Part shown: piece after piece, positions 17,882-26,333 of the stretch
How positions within the stretch are numbered: the first letter of the stretch is position 1
Layout of the letters: each line of letters begins with the position of its first letter
Position numbers and translations under genes: made by a program
The notes under the pieces: model-generated
What the model was told of the DNA's origin: nothing
The model's input: only the letters and a program-made list of their open reading frames with translations
The model's database searches: none
Origin: an uncultured Eggerthella sp.
Lineage (GTDB): Bacteria > Actinomycetota > Coriobacteriia > Coriobacteriales > Eggerthellaceae
DNA: 64,000 bases
Assembly (NCBI GenBank): GCA_958431815.1
Contig: CAUASB010000001.1
Location: 124,001 to 188,000, forward strand
Direction of reading: 5' to 3'

Positions 17882-18814
17882 TTACTCGAAGTTGAACATC
17901 GCCGTGGAAAGATAACGCTCGCCCGTGTCGGGGAGAATGGCAACGATGGTCTTGCCGGCGTTTTCGGGGCGCTGGGCAAGCTTGGTTGCAGCAGCGACAG
18001 CAGCACCAGAAGAAATGCCTACCAGCAAGCCTTCCTTAGCAGCAAGCTCGCGACCAGCTTCGAAAGCCTCTTCGTCGGCGATGGTGATAACTTCGTCATA
18101 GATTTTAGTGTCCAGTGTATCAGGAACGAAACCTGCACCGATACCCTGAATCTTGTGAGCGCCCGGATGGCCTTCGGAAAGAACCGGGGAACCTGCAGGC
18201 TCAACGGCAACAACCTTGATGTCGGGGTTCTGCTTCTTCAGGTAAGCGCCCGTGCCGGAAACCGTGCCGCCCGTGCCAACGCCGGCAACCAGGATGTCTA
18301 CCTTGCCGTCGGTGTCCTTCCAGATCTCAGGACCGGTGGTTGCCTCGTGGATTGCGGGGTTTGCGGGGTTGGTGAACTGGCTGGGAATGAAGGAGTTGGG
18401 GATTTCCTCGGCAAGCTCGGCTGCACGGGCAATTGCGCCCTTCATGCCCTTGGCGCCGTCGGTGAGCACCAGTTCGGCACCGTAGGCCTTCATCAGGTTG
18501 CGACGCTCAACGCTCATGGTTTCAGGCATGGTGATGATGATGCGGTTGCCACGGGCAGCAGCGATAGCAGCAAGGCCGATGCCGGTGTTGCCCGAGGTGG
18601 GCTCGATGAATACCGTGTCTGCGTCGATCTTGCCGTCGGCTTCTGCCTGGTCGATCATAGCCTTGGCAATACGGTCCTTAATGGAACCTGCAGGGTTAAA
18701 CAGCTCTACCTTGCCGATGATGGTTGCATTCAGGTTATGGTTCTTTTCGTAGTTGGTAAGCTCGACCAACGGGGTATTGCCGATAAGCTCGGAAACGCTC
18801 TTGTATACGGTCAT
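17882..18814 (-). CDS. cysK: Cysteine synthase A (O-acetylserine sulfhydrylase)
   Basis: A 310-residue PLP enzyme that makes cysteine from O-acetylserine and sulfide. The PLP lysine is K46 in PAGSIKDR. TSGNTG (about 73-78) binds the substrate carboxylate, VGTGGTVSG binds the PLP phosphate, and the C-terminal GISSGAAV is conserved. The start is at MTVYKSV, preceded by AGAAGGAA; the frame runs open for another 53 codons upstream without similarity. It heads the cysK-ligase unit, with a roughly 130-base leader and a clear promoter overlapped by an inverted repeat, likely the Rrf2 operator. Confidence 0.95.
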   Translation of the reverse strand: MTVYKSVSELIGNTPLVELTNYEKNHNLNATIIGKVELFNPAGSIKDRIAKAMIDQAEADGKIDADTVFIEPTSGNTGIGLAAIAAARGNRIIITMPETMSVERRNLMKAYGAELVLTDGAKGMKGAIARAAELAEEIPNSFIPSQFTNPANPAIHEATTGPEIWKDTDGKVDILVAGVGTGGTVSGTGAYLKKQNPDIKVVAVEPAGSPVLSEGHPGAHKIQGIGAGFVPDTLDTKIYDEVITIADEEAFEAGRELAAKEGLLVGISSGAAVAAATKLAQRPENAGKTIVAILPDTGERYLSTAMFNFE

Positions 18815-18945
18815 GATTCCTTCTTCCTGCCGCCCCTGCGGCAAATCGCCTTCGAAGCATCCCGGCGACCCTGGCGCCTTCGCCTTGCAGCGTAAGCCCG
18901 TTTTCGTTCGGAACCCTTCAAAGGAAGTCCTTTTCTTGACTCCAA

Positions 18946-18973
18946 ATCCTACTAACCCCGTAGGTATTGTCAA
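18946..18973 (-). promoter_or_regulatory. cysK promoter with inverted-repeat operator
   Basis: On the reverse strand TTGACA (18973-18968), a 16-bp spacer, then TAGGAT (18951-18946). The spacer and -10 contain CCTAC-N7-GTAGG, extended to AATACCTAC / GTAGGATT. The left half matches the metY box. A repressor bound here would cover the promoter. Confidence 0.6.
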
Positions 18974-19183
18974 GTATTAATTCCAGAATTCATATCGGAA
19001 AAAGATGATATTCCATAGTTCTTGGCAAAATGCCTGATGGGCACTGCTTTGCCTAAACTGAAATTTTTCTTTCCGCACATGATTCCCATCATTTTCGCGT
19101 TTCTTTCGCACCGGTTTCGCACCCAATTAAGCAACGGCTGCAACACTCGCAGAGACTGGCACCGTAGAAGAAAGGCAAGCGCC

Positions 19184-22100
19184 ATGGATGCGAAAAAGCG
19201 TGCCGCCGCGCGCATACAAGAAACAAACCGCAGCAACACCAACAAAAACACCGCCCCGCACAAACCCAAGCAACGGAAGAAATACGTTATCGAAGCCTCC
19301 CGCAGCACCGAGGCAGAGGGGCTTTCGCAGACCTTTCCTCATCGTGCAGTTTTCTGCGCGTTTTTCGTGCTTGCCGCTATTTCCCTTGCCGCCGCAATGG
19401 CACTGCCCCGCTGGGCGCAGGCAGGAGACGTGCCCACACAAAAGGCCACCATCACCATAGAAGTTGAAGGCTATCAAGGTCAGCTTCCCACCTTGACCTC
19501 GGGTTCCGACTTCACCTTGGGCAAACCCGTTGGATCCAACCCCGCCTTCATGGCAGACGAGTCGGGCAAGCAGCCCTTGGCAGAACTGGTCGAAGCGAAG
19601 GAAGCACAGGGGCTCACCCTGAAATGGCACGACAGCGCAGGCAAGGAGTTCGACTGGCTTACCACCCCCGTCAGCGAGAGCATCACGGTAATAGGCACTT
19701 TCGAAGCAGCCGATTATGAAGTGCGCGTCTCGTTCAACGACGGCGCAAGCGAAGACCTGGCGGTGCGCGTGCCCCGCGGATCTTCCTTCGAGCAAGCACA
19801 TGGCTCAGTCCCTTCAACACCCTCGAAGCAGGGATGGGAGTTCGTGCGCTGGGTAGACACCTCCGACAACTCCACTTTCGATTTCACGAAACCCGTCTCC
19901 AAGTCAACCAGCGTATATGCCCTGTTCAAAGTTGCCGACACCAGCAAGGTCGAGCCCTTCGACCCCGCGAAGGACATTCCCCAAACCCTAACGGGGCGCT
20001 GCTACATCGGCGCCACATGGAGCGTGCACCCCGCACAATTTGCTGTTTCCGGATTCACCGGCGGGCTTGAAGGGTATGCCGGCACGGGCACGTGCTCGCT
20101 TCCCAGCGCCGCTGCGCCCTCTAACACCTGGGCCGACTACGTTGCCACCCTGAAGGAAGTGAACGTAGAAGCCGGCGAGGTAATCTACGACGTGGCCATA
20201 ACCCCGCCCAACGCCGCACGCCCCGGCGGCCCCAGCAACAGCTTGGGGCTCATCGGCTACCAAACCGTGTATATGAAGGCAGTGGTGAAGAAGAACTTCG
20301 GCGGCTACCTCGAAATCGCGAAAACTTCTTCCAACCCTTCCTTAAGCAACGATAACCGCTGCTATTCCCTGGAAGGCGCCGTGTTCGGTGTGTACAACCA
20401 GGAAGGAACACGCGTAGCGGAGCTTGTTACCGCGCAGGATGGCAAAACCGCCAAAAGCCCGCTTTTGCCGGCAGGGACTTACACCATCCGCGAAGAAAAA
20501 GCACCTTCCGGATTTGCTCCCGCATCCGACACGAGCGCCGAAATCACCTCGGGCAACACCACCGCTGCAACCGTTTCCGATGCGCCCCAAAATGCGCTGA
20601 TAAGCCTTATCGGTCAGAAAGTCGACGCCGAAACGGGCAAGCCCTACCCTCTTGGCTCGGCATGCCTCGAGGGGGCTTTGTTCCGCGTGAGCTATTTCGA
20701 CCAGACGTTGCCCGCAGATTCGATACCCGCAAACGATGCAAACGATGCCGCCGAAGCCGTCAAAAGCCTGGGCACGCCAAAACGCACCTGGACATTCAAA
20801 ACGGACGATGAGGGAAAGATTGCCTTCGATGAAAGCCATTTCGTTGAAGGCGACGAGTTTTACCGCGACAGCAATAACGCTATTACGCTTCCCTTGGGCA
20901 CCGTTGTTATTGAGGAGGTGCAGCCGCCGGCGGGCTACACCGCCAATCCTATGCCTTGGGTAGTAAGCCTTGCCTCTGAAGGCTCCGAAGAGCACATCAG
21001 CGCCTGGACTCCGATAGATTTCGCAGAACAGGTAATCCGCGGCGACCTTTCCTTCACCAAGGCCAAAAGCGGCACCATGGAACACCTTGCAAACGTGCCG
21101 TTTCGCATCACGTCGCACACCACGGGCGAAGCGCATGTGCTGGTAACCGACGAAAACGGAATGGCCAGCACTGCAAGCTCGTGGACGCCCCACACCCGCA
21201 ACACCAATGCAGGAAGCTCGGCAAAAGACGGCATATGGTTCGCTCAGGACGCGCAAGGAAACACGGCAGAGGTAGACGACGCCCTCGGCGCCCTCCCCTA
21301 TGACACGTACGACATCGAAGAGCTTCCCTGCAAGGAAAACGAGAACACCGTTCTTGCGCACTTCACTGTCACCATCAGCAGGAACAACACCACCCTTGAT
21401 CTGGGAACCGTCGACAATGACAGCATTGCCCTTGAAATCTCGGGCGAAGTGGACAAACGCGAAACCCCACTCAACGAATCAGGCGCCTTCGACTACACCA
21501 TTGACTACCGCTCCACTTCAAACACCTGGGTAGACGAGTTCACCATGACCGACACCATCACCTGCGCCGAAGAAGGCAAGGCAAACCTTATAAGCCTGGA
21601 AACGCCCGTGAGCTTCGAGGATTACGACGGCACCATGAACGTTTGGTACCGCACCAACCTCGATGGCAAAGAGGCAAAGGAGCAAAGCGCAAACAAGACA
21701 AGCACGGCAACCAAAGCGGCGCAAGCCAAGGAAGCCAACGCAGAAGAAGAGCCCAACGCCTGCGCCACCAACCCCTACAGCAAGGACAATCCCACCAACA
21801 AGCGCATTCACGATTTCACCGGCTGGCATATATGGAAAGAGGGCGTTTCGACTCTGGAATCTCAAAAGCTTTCCATTGCCGACCTGGCTCTTGGCGAAGG
21901 AGAGCACGTAGTCGCCATCGCCTTTGAGCACGGCCGCGTTGAAGAGGGCTTCGGCACCAACGCCCCCGATGCCAAGGAATGGGACCGCCCCGAGCGTTAC
22001 CGCGAAACCGACGCCACAAGCCTTCCCGGTGACAACAGGAGCACGTTCGACCTTTCCCAGGCAACCGGCCCCACCGGTACCGAGAAGCGCACCGAGCTTG

Positions 22101-22435
22101 CCTGGGCACCTGCGATCCTGCACATGCAGACAACCGACGAAGTGCTCGCCTCAGAAAGCGAAGAGGAGCTCTGGAACACCGCCGAGATCGACACGCATCG
22201 TAATTTGGAGCTCCACGACGAAGACAAAGACGCCGTGATGCAAATCACGCACCGCGACACCGAGCAAGAGGGGATCGTCGAGGCTTTAGCTGCCAACCTC
22301 CCCAAAACAGAAGACATGCTGCGCGCCTTTCCTCTGCTTGCCGCGCTTGCCCTTGTGTCCGCGTTCGTCCTTGGCATTCAGCCCAAGATCCGACGACGTA
22401 AGGATTTGAAAGAGGCCATCCTCAACAACCTGTAG
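19184..22435 (+). CDS. LPxT-anchored surface protein with InlB-type repeat and SpaA-like domains
   Basis: 1083 residues. A long basic N-terminus is followed by a signal/anchor helix (about 55-80, ending ALPRWAQA). Then come InlB/Flg_new-type beta repeats (about 115-240, GWEFVRWVD...STSVYALFK) and several SpaA/Cna-B-like domains (about 360-800, for example GAVFGVYNQEGTRVAEL...PAGTYTIREEKAPSGF). A DUF11-like segment follows. The C-terminus is the sorting signal LPKTE (1039-1043), a hydrophobic helix and RRRKD. Such proteins are sortase-anchored adhesins or pilin-like subunits held by isopeptide bonds. LPKTE departs from LPxTG. No sortase is in the window. The start is at MDAKKRA after AAAGG; the frame is open back to 19022. 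Confidence 0.8.
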   Translation: MDAKKRAAARIQETNRSNTNKNTAPHKPKQRKKYVIEASRSTEAEGLSQTFPHRAVFCAFFVLAAISLAAAMALPRWAQAGDVPTQKATITIEVEGYQGQLPTLTSGSDFTLGKPVGSNPAFMADESGKQPLAELVEAKEAQGLTLKWHDSAGKEFDWLTTPVSESITVIGTFEAADYEVRVSFNDGASEDLAVRVPRGSSFEQAHGSVPSTPSKQGWEFVRWVDTSDNSTFDFTKPVSKSTSVYALFKVADTSKVEPFDPAKDIPQTLTGRCYIGATWSVHPAQFAVSGFTGGLEGYAGTGTCSLPSAAAPSNTWADYVATLKEVNVEAGEVIYDVAITPPNAARPGGPSNSLGLIGYQTVYMKAVVKKNFGGYLEIAKTSSNPSLSNDNRCYSLEGAVFGVYNQEGTRVAELVTAQDGKTAKSPLLPAGTYTIREEKAPSGFAPASDTSAEITSGNTTAATVSDAPQNALISLIGQKVDAETGKPYPLGSACLEGALFRVSYFDQTLPADSIPANDANDAAEAVKSLGTPKRTWTFKTDDEGKIAFDESHFVEGDEFYRDSNNAITLPLGTVVIEEVQPPAGYTANPMPWVVSLASEGSEEHISAWTPIDFAEQVIRGDLSFTKAKSGTMEHLANVPFRITSHTTGEAHVLVTDENGMASTASSWTPHTRNTNAGSSAKDGIWFAQDAQGNTAEVDDALGALPYDTYDIEELPCKENENTVLAHFTVTISRNNTTLDLGTVDNDSIALEISGEVDKRETPLNESGAFDYTIDYRSTSNTWVDEFTMTDTITCAEEGKANLISLETPVSFEDYDGTMNVWYRTNLDGKEAKEQSANKTSTATKAAQAKEANAEEEPNACATNPYSKDNPTNKRIHDFTGWHIWKEGVSTLESQKLSIADLALGEGEHVVAIAFEHGRVEEGFGTNAPDAKEWDRPERYRETDATSLPGDNRSTFDLSQATGPTGTEKRTELAWAPAILHMQTTDEVLASESEEELWNTAEIDTHRNLELHDEDKDAVMQITHRDTEQEGIVEALAANLPKTEDMLRAFPLLAALALVSAFVLGIQPKIRRRKDLKEAILNNL

Positions 22436-22460
22436 CGAAATAGCTGGGCAAACCCATGTT

Positions 22461-22497
22461 GTCGGGGTCGTTCGATATCTTGTCGAACGACCCCGAC
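22461..22497. terminator. Strong hairpin after the surface protein gene
   Basis: A perfect 15-bp stem (GTCGGGGTCGTTCGA / reverse complement) with a 7-base loop and no T tract after it. It may be a transcript-end stabiliser or a factor-dependent stop. Confidence 0.55.
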
Positions 22498-22696
22498 CTG
22501 CGTAAACACGACGCACGAAGCAGGCGCACAGTGTCGAAATCACGCAGGATGCCCAGGGTGCCCAAGATGTAATCTGCATGGAACCGCGTCTACGAGAGCG
22601 CCAAGAAGAAGAGAATAGCAAGGACGCTCAATTCAAGCGTTGCCTACGCGTGCCGTATCTGGCATGCGCATCGCACTCTTAGCATTACGGAGGAAC

Positions 22697-23695
22697 ATGA
22701 GCCCCTTAGACCTCAGAATGCAAGCCGAATATGCCGATGTGCAAAACATCGGCATTCCTCGCGCATTGCTGTATTACCGCTACAAAACCATGTGGCGTAC
22801 CTTCTTCGAGGAGCTAGGCCGCACCGTCGTAGTAAGCGCGAAATCGGATCGCAGCACGCTTGAAACGGGCGCGCACCTTTCCATCGACGAATGCTGTCTG
22901 GCTTCCAAACTGTATATGGGCCACGTTGCCAGCCTACTTGGCACATGCGACGCCATCTTCGCGCCCAGCATCGACAACCTAGGCAATTTCAAAGGCTTCT
23001 GCACTAAATTCCAAGCCCTGCCCGACTTGGTTGCCAACACCTTCAGCGCCCAGAAACCCCGCATCGTATCGTGCGAGGTAGACCACACCGAAACGCATAT
23101 CACGGAGCAGGAAGCCTTCATCGAGCTGGGGCAGAAATTCGGCGCTTCCAAAAAGGAAGCCAAGAAAGCCTACGCCGCCGCTGTCCACGCCCAGAAGAAA
23201 AGCGACGAGAAACGCGCCCGCAAACAAGCCGACCTTCTGAAAAGCACTTCCAAATTGCCCGAAGGCGAACGCCCCCTGCGCATCCTCGTGGCAGCGCATC
23301 CTTACGTGATCCAAGATGCCTTCGTGGGCGCACCGCTGGTTGACATGCTGCACGAGATGGGCGCCTGCGTGCTGTTCGCCGACCGCTGCAACCATGAGAA
23401 GGCGCTGGAAAAAAGCTTCGAGTTTTCCGATACCCTTCCCTGGATTGTGAACCGCGAGGTTATCGGGGCAATTTTGGGATTGTACGACCAGATCGACGGC
23501 ATCGTTTTGGTGAGCGCATTCCCCTGCGGGCCCGATTCCATGACCAACGATGCGCTGATGCGCTGCATCAAGGGCAAGCCCATCCTTTCGCTCACCATCG
23601 ACGCGCAAAGCGGCACCGCAGGCCTTGAAACGCGCATCGAGAGCTTCGTTGACATCTTGAAATACCAGCAAAGGGGTGGCTACCTGCATGAATAA
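22697..23695 (+). CDS. HgdB-like / DUF2229 acyl-CoA dehydratase activase-related protein
   Basis: 332 residues, first gene of a three-gene operon. It aligns with the central DUF2229 module of the fused activase: GIPRALLYYRYKTMW matches GLPRVLSFWDTMPFW, DECCLASKLYMGH matches DTVCFPAKLVHGH, and FPCGPDSMTND matches FGCGHDAYLSD; the ends (ESFVDIL / RSFIETV) also agree. Candidate Fe-S ligands are C66, C67 and C277. A lysine-rich helical insert (about 150-190) separates the halves. CGGAGGAA precedes the ATG. It overlaps the next gene by 8 bases, indicating coupled translation. The reaction is unknown; the family shuttles or holds low-potential electrons. Confidence 0.82.
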   Translation: MSPLDLRMQAEYADVQNIGIPRALLYYRYKTMWRTFFEELGRTVVVSAKSDRSTLETGAHLSIDECCLASKLYMGHVASLLGTCDAIFAPSIDNLGNFKGFCTKFQALPDLVANTFSAQKPRIVSCEVDHTETHITEQEAFIELGQKFGASKKEAKKAYAAAVHAQKKSDEKRARKQADLLKSTSKLPEGERPLRILVAAHPYVIQDAFVGAPLVDMLHEMGACVLFADRCNHEKALEKSFEFSDTLPWIVNREVIGAILGLYDQIDGIVLVSAFPCGPDSMTNDALMRCIKGKPILSLTIDAQSGTAGLETRIESFVDILKYQQRGGYLHE

Positions 23696-24947
23696 CAATT
23701 CCGCGCCCAACACGGACGAAAAGGTCCCCCGTAAGGAAACGGCACTGAACGCCGTGCAGAAGGCGGCCGACACCTTGAAGCGCCGTTATTCGGATGACAC
23801 GCCCAATGCCTCCATTTCCTTTATCCCGGGCAAGCCCGAGGCCCTCCGCGCCAAGAAGAAGCAGAAAAAGCAGGACAAGCATCATGCCCGCACGAAGGTT
23901 GCCTTCTTGCGCTACTCCTACTACGACATCGCCTTCAAGTACTTTGTCGAGCAGGTTCTCGATGCCGACTATGTGGCGCTGCCCGAGGCAACCCGCCGCA
24001 CGCTCGAGTTGGGATCCCAACACAGCAACGACTACGTATGCGCACCGTTCAAGCACATCCTGGGCGACTATCTTGAGGCGCTTGAACGTGGGGCCGACGT
24101 GCTGGTGCAGTTTGCCGGCCCCTGCCGTTTGGGCTACTACGGCGAGCTGCAGGAATCCATCCTGCGCGACATGGGCTACGAGTTCGAGATGCTGAACTTC
24201 GCCACAGTAACCGGAAAGCCCCTGCAGGAATACCTCACCATCTGCAAGAAAAAGGTGAACCCCAACCTTTCCATTCCGCAGGGCGTGAAGCAGTTCCTTG
24301 CCCTGCTGAAGATGGTCGAGTACCTGGATTCCTACAACGATGTTTACCTGGAGAAGGCAGGTTTTGAGGTAGAGCACGGTTCGTTCAAACGCGCCCGCGA
24401 AGACTTCTTCGCCGATATGCGCGCCGCCACTTCCCTGAGCGAGATAACCGCAGCTTACAAGCAAGGCATGCGCGTCTTGAACGAGCTGCCCATAAACGAG
24501 CCCGTCGACCCCATCCGCATCGGCATCATCGGCGACTACTTCACCGCTGCCGATGCCCATTCGAACTTAGGGATAGAGGAAAAGTTCATCGACATGGGCG
24601 TTTCCCTGGCCCGCTACATGAACATCACGCATCGCAACCTGCACTACAACGAGGAAAACCTGCGCCGTGGCATCAGCGAATACGTGAAGTACGACATGGG
24701 CCCCACTTCCACCATGAACATCGCCGCTGCCAAGAGCTACGCCGAAAAGGGCTTCGACGGCATTGTTCACCTGAAATCGGCCGGCTGCACGCCCGAAATC
24801 GACGTGATGCCCGTGCTGCAGCGCATCAGCGACGACTACCACCTCCCCATCCTGTACCTAAGCTACGATTCGCAAACAAGCGACACCGGCCTCGACACCC
24901 GTCTCGAGGCGTTCTACGACATGATTGCAATGAGAAAGGCCCGCTGA
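23688..24947 (+). CDS. 2-hydroxyacyl-CoA dehydratase (HgdB)-like Fe-S protein
   Basis: 419 residues, the second operon member, starting inside the preceding stop region with AAAGGGG upstream. It corresponds to the C-terminal module of the fused activase: NDYVCAPFKHILGD matches NDICFPAQIVIGE, GPCRLGYY matches GDCRLTHY, and AGCTPEID matches FGCLPNHV. The three cysteines C118, C146 and C367 are therefore conserved and are likely cluster ligands, as in dehydratase subunits and double-cubane cluster proteins. The basic N-terminal 70 residues are poorly conserved. Either a dehydratase component or a double-cubane-type reductase is possible; the sequence alone does not decide. Confidence 0.82.
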   Translation: MNNNSAPNTDEKVPRKETALNAVQKAADTLKRRYSDDTPNASISFIPGKPEALRAKKKQKKQDKHHARTKVAFLRYSYYDIAFKYFVEQVLDADYVALPEATRRTLELGSQHSNDYVCAPFKHILGDYLEALERGADVLVQFAGPCRLGYYGELQESILRDMGYEFEMLNFATVTGKPLQEYLTICKKKVNPNLSIPQGVKQFLALLKMVEYLDSYNDVYLEKAGFEVEHGSFKRAREDFFADMRAATSLSEITAAYKQGMRVLNELPINEPVDPIRIGIIGDYFTAADAHSNLGIEEKFIDMGVSLARYMNITHRNLHYNEENLRRGISEYVKYDMGPTSTMNIAAAKSYAEKGFDGIVHLKSAGCTPEIDVMPVLQRISDDYHLPILYLSYDSQTSDTGLDTRLEAFYDMIAMRKAR

Positions 24948-25906
24948 TGACAAACGCATTCCTTGGTATCGATACCGGATCCATTTCCACCAAAGGCGTT
25001 ATCATCACGCCCGACGGCACCATCATCGCCCGTTCCTACCTGTGGACGGAAGGCAACCCCACCGATGCGGCACGCCGTGTGGTTGAAGACCTGAAAAGCC
25101 AGATAAGCACCGACGAGGTGCAGGTTCTTGCCGTAGGCGCAACCGGCAGTGCACGCCGGCTGGTAGGCGCCATTCTGGGCGCAACCGTAGTGAAGAACGA
25201 GATCACCGCCCATGCGGTAGGCACCACGCACTTGCACCCCGATGTCCGTACCATCTTGGAAATCGGCGGCCAGGACTCGAAGATTATCTGCGTGGAAAAC
25301 GGCATCGCCACCGACTACGCCATGAACACCTTGTGCGCCGCAGGCACCGGTTCGTTCCTTTCCAGCCAGGCGCACCGCTTGGGCGTTGAAGTGGAAGAGT
25401 TCGGCCCCATTGCCCTTACCTCGAAGAAACCCGCCAACATCGCAGCACGCTGCACCGTGTTCGCCGAAAGCGACTTGGTGCACAAATTGCAGGTAGGCTA
25501 CGCACGCGAAGACGTTATCGCCGGCCTGTGCAAGGCCGTTGCCACCAACTACCTGAACAACGTGGGCAAGGGAAAGCACATCGAATCGCCCATCGTGTTC
25601 CAGGGCGGCGTAAGCAAGAACGTGGGCGTGGTGCACTTCTTCGAAGAGGCACTGAAACAGCCCGTGCTGGTAGACCCCGATGGGCATCTGATGGGCGCTT
25701 ACGGCGCAGCGCTTCTGGCGGCAGATGCCCCTGTGGCAAAGCGCAAGCCCTTCGACTTCAATGTTTCCGATTTCGAGTTCACCACGCGCGAGATCATCTG
25801 CCAGAAGTGCGCAAACCACTGCGAGATCGTATGCGTGTACAAAGACGACACGCTCATCGATTCCTGGGGCAATCGCTGCGACAAAGGAGCTCTTAAGATT
25901 CGCTGA
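24947..25906 (+). CDS. Acyl-CoA dehydratase activase (HgdC/BcrA/BadF-type ATPase)
   Basis: 319 residues, with its ATG overlapping the preceding TGA (ATGA). It is an ASKHA-fold ATPase: GIDTGSISTKG at the start, EIGGQDSK, and NTLCAAGTGSFL with the cysteine that bridges a [4Fe-4S] cluster across the dimer. The usual activase is about 260 residues. This one has a C-terminal extension with CQKCANHCEIVC...WGNRC, the same cysteine signature found after ATPase 2 in the fused protein. It would use ATP to deliver electrons to the two preceding HgdB-like proteins. Confidence 0.87.
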   Translation: MTNAFLGIDTGSISTKGVIITPDGTIIARSYLWTEGNPTDAARRVVEDLKSQISTDEVQVLAVGATGSARRLVGAILGATVVKNEITAHAVGTTHLHPDVRTILEIGGQDSKIICVENGIATDYAMNTLCAAGTGSFLSSQAHRLGVEVEEFGPIALTSKKPANIAARCTVFAESDLVHKLQVGYAREDVIAGLCKAVATNYLNNVGKGKHIESPIVFQGGVSKNVGVVHFFEEALKQPVLVDPDGHLMGAYGAALLAADAPVAKRKPFDFNVSDFEFTTREIICQKCANHCEIVCVYKDDTLIDSWGNRCDKGALKIR

Positions 25907-25922
25907 TCTACGATCAGCGAAT
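25898..25922. terminator. Hairpin over the activase operon stop codon
   Basis: A perfect 11-bp stem ATTCGCTGATC / GATCAGCGAAT with a 3-base loop spans the TGA at 25904-25906. There is no T tract. Confidence 0.5.
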
Positions 25923-25950
25923 CGTTCACAAGAGACGCGATGACGCTGCG

Positions 25951-26074
25951 CGGGGCTCTGGTGGCACCGCTAAGGCTCCAGGCGGGCTTGACGTGCGAAG
26001 CACGCCAGCGCCCGTCTTCGCCTTATCTGCACTCACCAGAGCCCCGCTCGCTGATTTACTGGCGCATACCCGAA
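25951..26074. repeat. Hairpin element with dispersed 28-bp flank (copy A)
   Basis: 13-bp perfect arms CGGGGCTCTGGTG (25951-25963) and complement (26034-26046) enclose about 70 bases with further self-complementarity. They are followed by a 28-base flank (26047-26074) that matches 46121-46148 in reverse orientation at 26 of 28 positions. Confidence 0.6.
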
Positions 26075-26193
26075 CATCGAATTATGTCGTTCAATAAGAG
26101 CGAATGGAGGCAAGGCCAAGGCCGTTCCATTCCTATTCTTATTCGCATTCTTCAACGGCATTTACGTTATTTCGAATGCCAATAACGCGTTCG

Positions 26194-26258
26194 TTGACAT
26201 TATGTGAAGATGGCTATTTATTTCTAAAATATAATTATGTTTCAGTACTATTTAGTAC
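26194..26258 (+). promoter_or_regulatory. marR-MFS promoter and candidate MarR operator
   Basis: TTGACA (26194-26199) has TTTATT 17 bp on; TATAAT also occurs at 26230-26235. The palindrome GTACTA-TT-TAGTAC (26245-26258) lies 9 bases after TATAAT, over the probable transcription start, which suits autorepression by the MarR protein encoded next. Confidence 0.5.
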
Positions 26259-26271
26259 GTAAACAAAAGCC

Positions 26272-26300
26272 AAAGCGCTCCCATACGGGGGCGCTTTCTT
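26272..26300 (+). terminator. Terminator-like hairpin in the marR leader
   Basis: AAAGCGCTCCC / GGGGGCGCTTT followed by CTTATT lies between the promoter and the marR ribosome site. It could attenuate the marR-MFS transcript or be a remnant boundary. Confidence 0.5.
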
Positions 26301-26333
26301 ATTCCCTGGAACCAGAAAGGAGGAAACGCTTCC

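Larger units (their letters stand above)
25923..26333. other. Intergenic region before marR
   Basis: About 410 bases with no gene. It contains repeat copy A, then an A+T-rich promoter tract, a MarR-type palindrome and a terminator-like hairpin that precedes the marR ribosome site. Confidence 0.5.
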
